A DNA stretch of 64,000 bases from Elymus sibiricus (Eukaryota > Streptophyta > Magnoliopsida > Poales > Poaceae), in contig CM077676.1 in NCBI GenBank assembly GCA_039707655.1, forward strand, positions 186,926,936 to 186,990,935, read 5' to 3'. Positions 33,048 to 44,523 of this stretch are shown one piece after another. How positions within the stretch are numbered: the first letter of the stretch is position 1; every line of letters begins with the position of its first letter. The notes beneath the pieces were generated by a model. That model did not search any database, was not told the origin of the DNA, and saw only the letters and a list, made by a program, of their open reading frames with translations. The position numbers and the translations under genes were made by a program.

Positions 33048-34734
33048 TGATGTCTACTACACAACTTATTCTTGTAGACTCGTGTTGGGCCTCCAAGCGC
33101 AGAGTTTTGTAGGACAGTAGCAATTTTCCCTCAAGTGGATGACCTAAGGTTTATCAATCCGTGGGAGGCATAGGATGAAGATGGTCTCTCTCAAACAACC
33201 CTGCAATCAAATACAAGAAATCTCTTGTGTCCCCAACACACCCAATACAATGGCAAATTGTATAGGTGCACTAGTTTGGCGAAGAGATGGTGATACAAGT
33301 GTAGTATGGATAGTAGATATAGGTTTTTGTAATCTGAAAATAAAAAAACAGCAAGGTAGCAAGTAGCAAAAGTGAGAAAAAATGGTATTGCAATGCTTGA
33401 AACCAAGGCCTAGGGTTCATTCTTTCACTAGTGCAATCTCTCAACAATGCTAACATAATTGGATCATATAACAATCCCTTAACGTACGATAAAGAATCAC
33501 TCCAAAGTTCCTATTCGCGGAGAACATAAGATAGAAATTGTTGTAGGGTACGAAACCACCTCAAAGTTATCTTTTCCGATCAATCTATTGAGCCATCCCT
33601 ATAAGTGTCACGAACAACCCTAGAGTTCGTACTAAAATAACACCATATGATGCGCATCAACCAACTCTAATCTCACCTAGATACTCCAATGTCACCACAA
33701 GTATCCATGAGTCAATTATACGATACGCATCAAACAACTTCAGATTCATAATATTCAATCCAACACAAAGAACTTCAAAGAGTGCCCCAAAATTTCTACC
33801 GGAGAAAGTAGGATGAAAACGTGCATCAACTCCTATGAATAGATTACCCCAATGTCACCTCGGGAATATGCAAGTTGAGGGCCAAAACATATATCAAGTG
33901 AATCAATATAATACCCCATTGTCACCACGAGTATTCATATGCAAGACATACAGCAAGTGTTCTCAAATCCATAAAAGTATTCAATCCGATAATAGTGAAA
34001 CCTCAAAGGTAAAAACTCAATTCATCACAACAAGATAGAGAGGGAGAAACACCATATGATCCAACTATATTAACAAAGCTCGCGGTACATCAAGATCGTG
34101 CCAAATCAAGAACACGAGAGAGAGAGAGAGAGATCAAACACATAGCTACTAGTACATACCTTCAGCCCCGAGGGTGAACTACTCCCTCCTCGTCATAGAG
34201 ACCGCTGGGATGATGAAGATGGCCTCCGATGATGATTCCCCCCTACGGCAGGGTGCCGAAACGGAGCTCTAGATGAGATCGCTTCGGAACAGAGGCTTGC
34301 GGCGGCATAAAAACTCATCTAGGTTAACTTTCAGGGCTTTCTGAATATATATGATTTTTCAGCATTGGAATCACGCAAAGAAGGGCCACAGGGGGCCCAC
34401 GAGGCACCAAGGCTTGCCTAGGGGGGGGGGTGGCGCGCCCAGGTGTCTTGTGGGGCCCCTGTGGGTCTTTTGCTGCTCCCCCGAAGCTTCCTGGGTTTGT
34501 TTCCTTCAAGAAAAAATCATCAAAAAGTTTCGCTGCATTTGGACTTCATTTGATATGGATTTTCTGGGAAACCAAAAACAAGCAGAAAACAACAACTGGC
34601 ACTGGGCACTAGGTCAATATGTTAGTACATGAAAATCATATAAAATCCATATAAAAGTGCACCAAAATCATGCATAACTATAATAAACATGACATGAATA
34701 CTTCATAAATTATAGATACATTGGAGACGTATCA
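33048..34734 (-). mobile_element. 5' LTR of Athila #2 (intact, 1687 bp)
   Basis: Runs from TGATGTCTACTACAC to GACGTATCA on +. It shows the empty site for CACTA #2 (GAGAAAGTAGGATG near 33804-33815). It has a (GA)n run near 34117. No gene is present. Confidence 0.92.
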
Positions 34735-34739
34735 CAGCC

Positions 34740-35090
34740 CATCATGTTATTGGGCCAAACACGGCCTGGGATAAATTTTGGCCTGTGAACGGCCCGTCAT
34801 ATAATTGGGCCAATCATGGGACGAGGTATATTTAGGCCTGCTGTTAGCCCATGAATTGTTCGGCACAATTCAGGCCCGATCTAATTTTTAGCCTGTGAAA
34901 AGCCCATGGTATTTTCTGGCCCAACTAAGGCACGCAGTTTACTCGCCCTGTTAAAGGCCCGAAACTACTTGGGCCCGGTTTACGTTCAAGCCTGCTAACA
35001 GCCCGAGATGATAATGGGCCCATGTTTGGACCCATATATAGAGTTGCGGGCCGGCCCGTTTGCGCAGTCTAATTTTTTTTATATAGCACT
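34740..35090. repeat. Subterminal repeats of CACTA #1, continuation beyond Athila #2
   Basis: Same GGGCCAA / GGCCTG / GGCCCG vocabulary as 19990-20613, continuous with it once the nested element and one CAGCC are removed. Confidence 0.7.
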
Positions 35091-35437
35091 GACGGACCAA
35101 TAACGTTTTGGCCCATTGATCTCCGTCGAAGCTTACGGCTTAGCGACGATAGCATGTACAATGAATAAATTCTTCTAAAAAAAGTAAATAAATTACAACA
35201 TAGTGACTACGAATAAACCTAGACTATAAAATAATGAAATAACGGGATATTACATCGACTGGGCATCAAAGTTTGCCACCAGAGATAATAAAGCGCAACC
35301 AGACATCGGATTACATACACTGGGCATCAAAGGTCGCCACCAGTGCAAATAAACGCGCCGACAAAACATACAGAACCAACAGCTCTTCAACAGAGTTAAG
35401 AAAGGTTAGGCCTGCACGGCAGCTGCAGCGCAAGCAG

Positions 35438-37664
35438 CTAAGCAAGCTGATGAGACTGCGCTTGTTTGACGCTTATATTCTCTAACTCTAGCTGCATAGC
35501 ATCAATAGACGTCCTATACTTCTGGTTAATCATCGATATAGATTGGAGTTCCAGTATGAGTTGAGCTGAAGCATGTCTTTCTGCTTGAATTTGAGACTGA
35601 AGAAGTCGAACATATTTAGGCGGCGACTTCATCGAGCTTATGTCACTGCTATTATTGAGTAACTTTGACACTACATCAAGACATGACTTTGGGGCTGTAT
35701 CGCTATCCCCAAGATGTGTTGCCTTCTTCCCTGCAATATATGTTAGAGGGACAAGCAATGGGTTCGTCTCACTATCATTGTGGCAGTTCTTCCTGGCGTC
35801 AGTGATATCACCCTGAAAGAGAAACAAGCAGAGAGATAACAGGTTTTGCACGTATAAGCATCAGTGCTGTCAATTCATCCCATTTCTTAGTGGCAAATAA
35901 AGAGACACGGTTTAAAATACCATTAAAATAATAAGACATGGCAGGAAATGGCATTGTGCAGGAGTGGCCAGCTTAACAACACCACTGGATTACAGATCAA
36001 GAACACAAGCATACATGCAGTGCTAAAGAACGTATAAGCATCAATGGTGAGTGTACTGTCAATTTATCCCATTTCAGATTGGTAAATAAAGAGACGATTT
36101 AAATAACATTAATATAATATGGCATTGTTCATAGTTAAGACATGGCAGGATATGACATTGTGCTGGAGTTGGTAGTTTCACCACACCACAGGATTACAGA
36201 TCAAGAACACAAGCATACATGCAGTGCTAAAGAAGATCACTTGCTATGTTTAGTTTAATTTACATGGTATGAATAAGGAACTAGATTGTGCAACTAAAAA
36301 CTGAAATTGAGAAGGACAAACTTATGTTTATGAACTTCTTCGTAATAAACTTTAGACATGCAATTTGATGCAAACGACAAAAATAAACAGTAGTAACAGA
36401 AATAGTTATCCAAATATACACAACAAAGTTTGAAGGCTCGAGAAGGACAAACTTACATTAGTAGTGAAGACTGGCTCTATAAAGCCCTTTTCCATGTTGA
36501 TGGGGGGGGGGGGGGGGGGGGGAATTCAAGAAGTTTACCAAAGAGTCTTCTTCATAAGCATTGCCTTTATTCTACATTTTGTTAAGAGTAAATATAGATG
36601 TGATAATATAGGAACAAATGGACATTATTTAAGCTAAGATGCAGAGTCATGCTACATCATGAACTAGCTATAAATGTAAGTACAACATACAGGCAAAAGG
36701 TACTGACAAGAGCAATGCAGAGCTAAACTTCTTTAGTAGCATTGGTTTTATTCAACATTTTAGTAAGAGTAAATATAGATTTGATGTGTACAAAATCGAG
36801 GGCAAGGAAAATAAGCTGCAAAGTGACAGTACATGAACAACTAGCTGACAATATAAGTACAGTGATAAAGGACAACAAATACTTAGAAGAACAATGCAGA
36901 GCTACACTTCTTCATAAGCATTGGGTTTACTCTACATTAATGTAAGCATTAATATAGATCCGATAATTTGGAGCGAACAGTGGATAAGCAAGCTATCATG
37001 CACACTAATGTCACATAATTAACCAGGTATGAATGTAAGTACAGGGATACAGGACAACAGGTGGTAACAAGAGCAAAGCAGCGAGCAGCATAGTTGCGAT
37101 ATCCTAGGTTTTGTGGCGCCGATTATATCACCAATATAAGTGGGGTGCTATTTGATTTCTTCGGTACCACAACCTTTTTCAAGGACTTTGCTTTTACTCC
37201 TTCAGGTTTTGTGGTCACCCTCTTCCTTTTGGATGTCTGATACACAAGAACAACATTTGAATGAAAAAACATGGTATGATGACAAATGAAATAGGTATTG
37301 ATAATGGATGGGCATGGCATCTTCACATATATGATGAGTAAACTAAGCAGATGGCGGTGCAACGAAGTAGAAGAAATGCAAGACACCTTATGCAATATAC
37401 GTGCAAGCAATAAAACCTTGCCAAATTAGAACCCAGGCACCTTGTTGGCTGAACAGGATAGGCCATCTTCCTTTGACTCCTTGAGCTCAGAATAGTCATT
37501 AGGATCATATTCTAAACACGAATCTATAGGTGGGGAGCGTGTGGGTTTCATTGCATCCAGAATGGAACTCAATCCCTTGATGCCAAGTTTGTTAGCCATT
37601 GCACTGTTCCGCAATATTCTTCTGGTGTGCGCATTCTCATATTCATTGTGATTATGTTCACTAT
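35438..37664 (-). CDS. C-terminal exons of a CACTA #1 gene (TNPA-like, tentative)
   Basis: Three minus-strand exons have good splice sites and matching phases: 37441-37664 (224 bp, entered in phase 1), 37132-37236 (105 bp) and 35438-35812 (375 bp, ending TAA/TAG-type stop at 35438). They give about 234 residues. The first has a RRILRNSAMANKLGIKGL segment, the second is a basic KRKRVTTKPEGVKAKSLKKV tract (probable nuclear signal), and the last ends in a coiled coil (YVRLLQSQIQAERHASAQL onward). Such a tail is usual for TNPA-type proteins. Upstream exons should lie between 37700 and 40440 but were not fixed. Function assigned from context only. Confidence 0.5.
35850..37080. repeat. Intron with ~180-bp tandem repeats
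   Basis: GGATTACAGATCAAGAACAC and its neighbours recur at about 35990 and 36190. CATAAGCATTG...TAAGAGTAAATATAGAT recurs at about 36550, 36735 and 36915. A run of more than 20 G at about 36501-36523 interrupts the intron. Confidence 0.6.
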
Positions 37665-37899
37665 CTGAGAAGCATAAAACATAAATAGTAGTGAGATTAT
37701 CTGTGTAATGCAGAGGATGTACTAATATAATAGGGGCTCCCTGTAAACCCTTGTGTGCTATCACTGGATTCGGATGAGAGAGCCCATGTGTTCTATAATT
37801 TGGTGCGTACATTAATATAATATGGCACAACTACACAAAAAATAGGCTCCCTATTGGGAGCTCCAGAGTTAAGGATAGTTGGCAGATGATAGGTTTTAA

Positions 37900-39440
37900 A
37901 ATATACAATATAGAAAGTTTATTGCCAAACCATGATAACGAGGGCGCACAGAGAAATAGTATTCCCTCATGTCTCTATATGTGACGCACATGCATTTCAA
38001 AACTCACGTACTAACATTAGCTGACCAATTAAATGTAAGCTTTGGAAATATGAGTGGCATGTAGTTTAGCTTGAAGGATGGATTGCTTCTAGTATGACAC
38101 AAAGGCACTAGGCAGATCGTAGTGTAGATAAAAGGGGACACCATAAGCATCATAAATAAAAATGGAAAGTGGAACTGGCTGAAAAACATGCGGTTATGTT
38201 GCCGCTACTAATCGAAACCCTACCGATCACCTACAAGCCAGCTCTATTCACTTGAAGGCGCACTACTGTTACTATCAGTCTAGTCTCTCAAAGGCCACAC
38301 GGCTCCCAACATTTCATGGATATTATGGCAGACCAACTCGAAGTGTTGAAAGCATCTAGCAGAAGCAGCCCAATAGACCTGTCGACTGCAGATGTCACTG
38401 GTCCCCTTCCTGACAAGGAACATACTGTACCTATTAAAGAAGATCAAAAGAGGAACATGTTAAAGAATATAAGAGGAAGCATATTGTGGAGATTCTGCTT
38501 CTTTCTATACAATGTTGGTTGCCCACCCATGATGAATCAGAGCGCCCAAATAAATGCTATTCCCTGGTGTCTCTCTACATGTGGCCACATGCATTTGGAA
38601 ACTCAAGTGGGAGCATTAGCTGACCAATTAAATGTGTGTCTGTTAACTAATATCAGTATCATATCACATTCATATTTGAACAAGTAAGCTTTGGAATTAT
38701 GATTGCTGTGTTGTTTAGCTTCAAGGGTGGACTGCTGCTAGTACCACACAAAGCACCTACGCAGATCATAGTGTATATATAATGGGAAAACCCTAAGCAT
38801 CACGAGTAAAATCAGGAAAGTGGAACTTGCTGGAAAATATGGGCTAGTATTACCAGTAAGGCTAGAAAGGCTTTGGATACCAGCTCTCTTCAACTGAAGG
38901 CGCAGTACTGTTACTATCAGTCTAACTCTCAAAGGCGACACAGCTCCCAGCATTTCCTGGATATTTTGGCAGACCAACAGGAAGAGTTGAAAGCATCCAT
39001 CACAAGCGACCGAATAGACCTGTATACTGCAAATGTCCCTGCTCCTCATCGCTACGAGGAACATACCGTACTACTATACTTATTAACGAAGAACAGAAGA
39101 GGAACATGTTAAAGAAGAGCAAGCATATTTTGGATAATAAAATGTTTGTTGCCCACCCATGATGAACCAGAGCGCATAAAGAATGCAACTCCCTGCTGTC
39201 TCTCTATATGTGGCGCACATGCTTATCAAACAAAAGAAGGAACATTAGCTGACCAATTAAACGGTCTCTGTTTTAGTAATATCAGCATCATATCAGATTC
39301 GTATTTCAACAACTAAGTTTGGAATTATGAGTGGCATGTTGTTTAGCTTGATGGTTCGAGGAGCAGTGCTAGCACGTCACGAAGCACCTACGATGATGGT
39401 ACTGAATATAAAGGGAATGGCTACATGCAAGTCGGCTGAC
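37900..39440. repeat. ~600-640-bp tandem repeat, about 2.5 copies
   Basis: The marker ATTAGCTGACCAATTAAA falls at about 38016, 38616 and 39245, and TACTGTTACTATCAGTCTA at about 38262 and 38902. Within units there is a short exon-like stretch with (M/L)ADQLEVLKAS / LADQQEELKAS, which might be a duplicated coiled-coil exon. No gene is called. Confidence 0.7.
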
Positions 39441-39499
39441 TTTCATCATTTGGGTCATTCGACCATTTCAGGCGGTTGGATGAAGATCCTACGTCTCCT

Positions 39500-40440
39500 A
39501 ACCCTTCTTCTTCCTCACCTCTTCTTCTTCCCCAACAGACCACCGCACGAGCCACCGCCCGAACCATCGGCCCCCGCCCCCCGCGGCTGGCGGCGCTCCC
39601 ACGACCGGCTCGCCGCCCCGCCCTCCCCTGAACCACCCCCCACCAACGCGCCCACCCGAAACCCTAAGATAGATAATGGGGTAGCCCCCTGGCGAGCCCC
39701 TTCCTTATCCTTCCTTCCCTACGGCGAACTCCGGCGAACTCTCAAAAATTGACTGACCCCAATTTGAAATTCAGTCGACTGTCATTTAGCTAATGTGGAA
39801 TATAAAAGGGGAAAACCATATGCATTGCGAGTATAGTGTTGAGCGTGCCATGGCGGATCTGAAGGTGCAAACCGTACAAAGGCTACTTGGCAACCAATGT
39901 TTCCTTTCAACTAACAAGATTCTAAGAGATGGACAAGAAATCACAGTAAAGCAGTGGCGATCTATTTTCTTTCTGAGATAAATAACTTGAGCAGATACGA
40001 AAGAGTACCGCCTCTTGTGCGACGCCGTTTAAGCATCTGTTGAGACGTCGAGGGTGCTGCGGTAGCGATGGCTGTCGGCGGCGTGGAAGCAGATCTGGGA
40101 GGGCATACGGTGGTGGCGAGGGATATGTCCCAGCGCGGTGGACGAGACGGTCGTAGGAGCGGCCCCGGCAAGGTGGATGACGGCGCGGATGAAGCGAGAG
40201 GACGCGATGCAAGGAACCTGGTCCGGAGCCGTGGATGAGAGACGTCGATCTCTTGTAATGGACGACAACGTCGGGGTATCAGCTCCGGCATGGTGGAGGA
40301 GGACGGTGGTGGATGGGGTGGCAGAGGGAGGAGGCTGGGGTGGAGAGGGTGTTTTGGCGCCCACGGAGTACGAATGGGGAAATGGAGGGAGAGAGGTAGG
40401 GGGAACCGTGTCTATGGGATACGCTCGTCTCAAATGCGGG
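39500..40440. other. GC-rich, gene-start-like region of CACTA #1
   Basis: 39520-39710 is CCG/CCAC-rich (Pro-rich if read on +). 39960-40433 holds a 134-codon open frame on the minus strand starting MRRAYPIDTVPP, again Pro/Ser/Thr-rich. Both could be leader exons of the transposon gene, but no domain or splice connection could be established. Confidence 0.35.
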
Positions 40441-41095
40441 GAAAGTTACAAACTTAGCCCCCATTTAAAATTTCAGACATCAGAGCAATATTGGTCGGTT
40501 GGGGATAGGACGGTAATCTCGCATACCCCGAATATTTGCCGAGAGCGATTTTGGCCGAGGAGAGTTTGTTTTGGCGCCCACTGTTGGCGCCCACCGTGTA
40601 TGAATCGGGGTGAGAGGCGATTTCAGCCATGGAGAGACTGTGTTTTCGCACCCACCGTGTATGAATCGGGGTGAGAGGTGGTTATGTCATGTTTGACTGA
40701 AATTACAAAGCTACCCCTATCGAGGCCTATAGAAATCAAGCCGATAGGCTTTGCGTGTCAGGGATAGGCAGTAATGGAAAATTTCCATCTCCCAAAATTT
40801 CTTTTCAGGTGGTTACGGCCGAGGAGGGACTGGGTGTTTTGCCACTTCATTCAAATTTTAGGGGAAAGTAAGTTTCACATTTACAGTGCCAACTTAATTC
40901 GAATCCAGTTTGTATTCTTTTTTTTGGGCAGGATCCAAGATATTTTATACTGCATCGCACACGATTCTTGCTAATGAACTGTTTGTGGTGTACTTGATTT
41001 TTTCATTTTGATTTGAAAGACAAAATGGGGTTACGATAGGAAAGGTCGGTGTTTGAATTGCTAGAACATTTATCTGCAGTGAACATGCAACTGTA
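40441..41095. other. Unassigned non-coding sequence
   Basis: Contains a repeated phrase GGCGCCCACCGTGTATGAATC (short form also with GCACCCACC) at about 40583-40680. No gene, terminal repeat or domain is seen. Confidence 0.4.
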
Positions 41096-42455
41096 GGAGT
41101 GTCGTGCTAAAATTTGGAATTATTCCGGGTTTGTTTGGCCTTTTTTATACATTAATTGAGTTTTGTAGGCATTTAATGTGCATGATTCAAATTGGAACTA
41201 TAGGCATATGCTCCAGTGCACCAAAATGGGTTGAAAAATCGTATATGTGTCCTTAGGTGAATGTTTGGGTCCCATACAAGAAATTGGAGTGAATTTCAAA
41301 CATCTGGGCGTCGTGGCTCGGCCGAAACATTGAGAAAATTGGTTTTTAAATTCATGTAAATCCAAAAATTGCCTAAAAATCACGGAACTTGGCATGGTGT
41401 CTTGACATGGCACCAACATGCTGTGGTAAAATTTTTGTTCGATTTGGGACAAGTTTTGGTATAAGCTTCTTACAAACCAGAGCTTCTCTCAAGAAGGCTC
41501 ATGGTTCCGATAGGGGATGTGTCACCTTTGTGGGCGAAACAACATACGCTGCCTCTTCCTGCCTTGATTTTGTTTACAGAGGAACAAAGACCAATAGGAG
41601 TGTCGTGCTAAAATTTGGAATTATTCCGGGTTTGTTTGGCCCTTTTTATACATTAATTGAGTTTCTAGGCATTTAATGTGCATAATTCAAATTTGAACTA
41701 CATGCACATGCTCCAGTGCACCAAAATGGGTTGAAAAATTGTAGATGTGTCCTTGGGTGAATGTTTAGGTCCCATAGAAGAAATGGGAATGAATTTCAAA
41801 CATCTGGGTGTCGTTGCGCGGCCGAAAACATTGAGAAACTTGTTTTTGAAATTCCTGTAAATCTAAAAATTGCCTAAAAATCATGGAACTTGGCATGGTG
41901 TCTTGACATGGCACCAACATGCTGTGGTAAAATTTTTGTTTGATTTGGGACAAGTTTTGGTATAAGCTTCTTACAAAACGGAGCTTCTCTCAAGAAGGCT
42001 CATGGTTCCGATAGGGGATGTGTCACCTTTGTGGGCGAAACGACATACGCTGCCTCTTCGTGCCTTGATTTTTTTTATAGAGGCAACAAAGACCAATAGG
42101 AGTGTCGTGCTAAAATTTGGAATTATTTTGGGTTTGTTTGGCCTTTTTTATACATTTATTGAGTTTCCTAGGCAATGTGCATAATTCAAATATGAACTAC
42201 ATGCACATGCTCCAGTGCACCAAAATGGGTTGAAAAATCGTATATGTGTACTTGGGTGAATGTTTAGGTACCATACAAGAAATGTGAATGAATTTCAAAC
42301 ATCTGGTGTCGTGGCTCGGCCGAAAACATTGACAAACTTGGTTTTTAAATTCCTGTAAATCCAAAACTTGCCTGAAAATCATGAAACTTGGCATGTTGCC
42401 TTGACATGGCACCAACATGTTGTGGTAAAAAATTTGTTCAACTTTTTGAAGGCAC
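41096..42455. repeat. ~501-bp tandem repeat, about 2.7 copies
   Basis: AGGAGTGTCGTGCTAAAATT begins units at 41096, 41597 and 42098. Units share GGCATGGTGTCTTGACATGG and CACCAACATGCTGTGG. Probably internal tandem repeats of a CACTA element, but not coding. Confidence 0.85.
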
Positions 42456-42609
42456 ACAGATTAACAACCAACAAAGTCATTTTGGAACAAAGAGCTGCCA
42501 CGTTACAATCGGAAACACAAGTGTTATTCAAACCGTGGGCGTTGTACTAACCATTTACGTGCCACCACGCGTCCCCATTTTTATTGGCTAGGAGGCGCCG
42601 TGCGGGGTA

Positions 42610-42911
42610 CTCCCTCCGTGCGTAGGGCACCTAAGGCGCTGCACTGTGATTTAGGCATGTGAAGATTGGCTGTGATAACTAACATAATCCTTCGCATGCA
42701 GTTACCATCCACTTCTCACGCCCATCATAAATTTAGGTGCTGGGTAGCAAATCAACATGCAGTACAAGGTGCATGCACAACCTAGGGACCAGAGGGAGAC
42801 GTGTATCGAGGCATGTAACCAGAATTATTTACTATGGGATTTAATAGGTTGGGCATGGAGAGTGGGTCGAACGAGGCATGCAGACCGCTCTATGCACATG
42901 GACGGAGGGAG
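42610..42911. mobile_element. Stowaway-type MITE, 302 bp
   Basis: Left CTCCCTCCGTGCGTAG and right ...ATGGACGGAGGGAG form inverted ends, flanked by TA on both sides (42608-42609, 42912-42913). Ends and TA duplication are the hallmark of Stowaway/Mariner MITEs. Confidence 0.85.
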
Positions 42912-43049
42912 TAGCTATTTGAGTAGATGGGAGGCGTGGAGCAGACCGCTGCGCAGGCTCACCTAGAGGCGAACCCTTTGACCTCCATCCACCGCCCACC
43001 CGCTCCCAACTTCTCCATTAATGGCACCCGAGCCCCTGTTTTAATGGCG

Positions 43050-43165
43050 TGGCTAGGCCTCAGTCGACTGAGATTTAAGAGAGAGAAAAGAAAATCTAAA
43101 AAGAAAATTTTGTACGGATCTTGATGTAAGATCTCATGGACATAGCATCGACTGAGACTTAGCAA
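43050..43165. mobile_element. Small MITE-like element with TCGACTGAGA ends (tentative)
   Basis: CAGTCGACTGAGATTTAAG near 43063 and CATCGACTGAGACTTAGC near 43146 bracket a short AT-rich stretch that includes GATCTTGATGTAAGATCTC. Target duplication not defined. Confidence 0.3.
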
Positions 43166-43376
43166 GACTGATATATATGACGACGATGGCAAAGGATAAT
43201 AATAATTGTCTTACATATTTAGGAAGATAATTAAAGATGCCACATGCGGCAACGCCCGAAAGACACAAGGGCAAAACAAGGAAGACGCAGACAACGATCC
43301 GGGTCGCTGCTCTCTATTTCACCTCGATCTACTCCGCCATCTTCATCATTTCGTCCACCTTGATCTCTTTCACGTC

Positions 43377-44002
43377 CTAAATATGTTGCTTGCGAGCATC
43401 CACGGATTCCTCCAAGAGCATTTCACGCTCGATGTGGAGCTTAGCATTCTCGTCCATAAGTTTCCTGACCATGACGGCCGTCTTCTTTAACACGGCAGTT
43501 GTCTCCTCGTGCTGCTTCGCCCTGCCGGCGATCTTCGCCCTCATCAGGTCACGCTCGATGCGGAGCCTCACCTTGTCACCCTTTAGTCCGCGGATGACAC
43601 CGGTCGACTTATCCAATGCAGCATAGCTCTCTTCCTGCAGCTTCGCCCAACGAGGGATGTCATCGTCCATCAGCTTATTGAGCATAGCGCGCATGCACCT
43701 GTGAGAGCCCTCGAGTGCCCGCGATAGATCCATCCAGGCCACCGCGACGCGGCATGACCTGTCTGCTGCTTCCGCAGCGCGGCGGGACATCTGTGCCACT
43801 TCCGCGGCACGCCGGACCACTCTGCTACTTCGGTAGCGTGGTGGGACCTCAGTGCTGCTTCGGCGGCATGGCAAGACCTCTGTGCTGCTTCCGCAGCGCG
43901 GCGGGACCTTTTAGCTGATATCGCGGCGAGGTGGGACATCTCTGCTGCTTCGCTCGCCGCTCTGTAGTCATTTCTCAACCAAGAACTCCTCCCACGGGCC
44001 AT
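43377..44002 (-). pseudogene. Ala-rich repeat / coiled-coil protein gene with one frameshift, unknown function
   Basis: From ATG at 44002 (MARGRSSWLRNDYRAA) the frame carries a run of ~11-residue repeats such as RAAEAAQRSCH and HAAEAALRSHH. A 1-base deletion near 43813-43816 shifts it; the neighbouring frame continues the same repeats (RAAEVAQMSR, RAAEAADRSCR) and then a long charged helix (LRIERDLMRAKIAGRAKQHE, with MDENAKLHIEREMLLEES) to TAA at 43377. Together about 208 residues, wholly helical-looking. No known family recognised. A TATA box sits 84 bases upstream. It lies in the least transposon-rich part of the window. If the deletion is a base-calling error, the gene may be intact. Confidence 0.55.
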
Positions 44003-44085
44003 GGCAGACGCAAGGAAGGACGAAGACTTGTTTGTTTGTTAATGAGGAATTGAGGAGGAATGTGCAGTAATTTTTGAGTAGGTGG

Positions 44086-44093
44086 TATTTATA
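44086..44093 (-). promoter_or_regulatory. TATA box of the coiled-coil gene
   Basis: On the minus strand TATAAATA lies about 84-91 bases before the ATG at 44002, a usual plant spacing. Confidence 0.5.
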
Positions 44094-44440
44094 ACCTAGT
44101 AATAAGCTGCTAAGTGAGAAAACGTTTAGGTTTTGATTTGTGTGAACAGGTTTGCAATTACATATAGCGTGGTAATTTGGAATGTGACGGGAAACAAGGT
44201 CAAAATTATTTGACGGTTCCGGTTTTGAAGTGCGGCATGATTCCCGGATGGTGTAATTAACGTGGCGAGCGTTCTCGGATGCATATGTGGCGTGTGCACC
44301 GCAATCGGCGATGTCAGCACATGACTTGTTCCATCAACCGTGTGCGCTTGTTATTGCCATCGCACACAATTCTTTTAATTAGACATCACCTCTCTATGAT
44401 GATGCCACACACACTTAATTACTTTCCCTACTGAAGACTC

Positions 44441-44488
44441 CATTTCACACACACACACACACAAACACTCTCTCTCTCTCTCTCTCTT
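44441..44488. repeat. (CA)n(CT)n microsatellite
   Basis: ACACACAC run followed by ACTCTCTCTCTCTCTC; simple-sequence tract in the region upstream of the coiled-coil gene. Confidence 0.9.
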
Positions 44489-44523
44489 CTCTCTTTCACG
44501 CAGTCTCTATACGACCTGACACG

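Larger units (their letters stand above)
20614..34734 (-). mobile_element. Athila-like retrotransposon #2, non-autonomous, containing CACTA #2
   Basis: LTRs at 20614-28096 (interrupted; 1.68 kb without the insert) and 33048-34734 flank a 4.95-kb internal domain. The duplication CAGCC is at 20609-20613 and 34735-34739. A tRNA-Asp primer complement adjoins the right LTR, so the element is minus. It encodes a zinc-knuckle protein and an acidic protein but no protease, RT or integrase. Its LTR head (minus TGATACGTCTCC) is shared with Athila #1, while the LTR tail differs. Confidence 0.9.
19597..40440. mobile_element. CACTA (En/Spm) transposon #1, left end found, right end not found
   Basis: It starts CACTACAAAAAAAAACACTT at 19597, cutting the Tat integrase frame. 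Subterminal GGCCCGTTAA-type repeats run to 20613 and, beyond a nested Athila element, resume at 34740-35090. A minus-strand multi-exon gene follows (35438-37664), with intron repeats and GC-rich probable 5' sequence near 40000-40440. The expected inverse complement of the left end was not found downstream, so the right border is nominal. The element may extend through the 500-bp repeats to about 42455 or be truncated. Confidence 0.6.

Noticed and set aside
40138..40674. 178-codon + frame
   Set aside because: Opposite to a Pro-rich minus frame in GC-rich sequence; no domain on either strand strong enough to call.
34740..42455. Right terminus of CACTA #1 at any GTAGTG in this stretch
   Set aside because: None of the GTAGTG occurrences is preceded by the T-rich inverse complement of CACTACAAAAAAAA with a TGC duplication.
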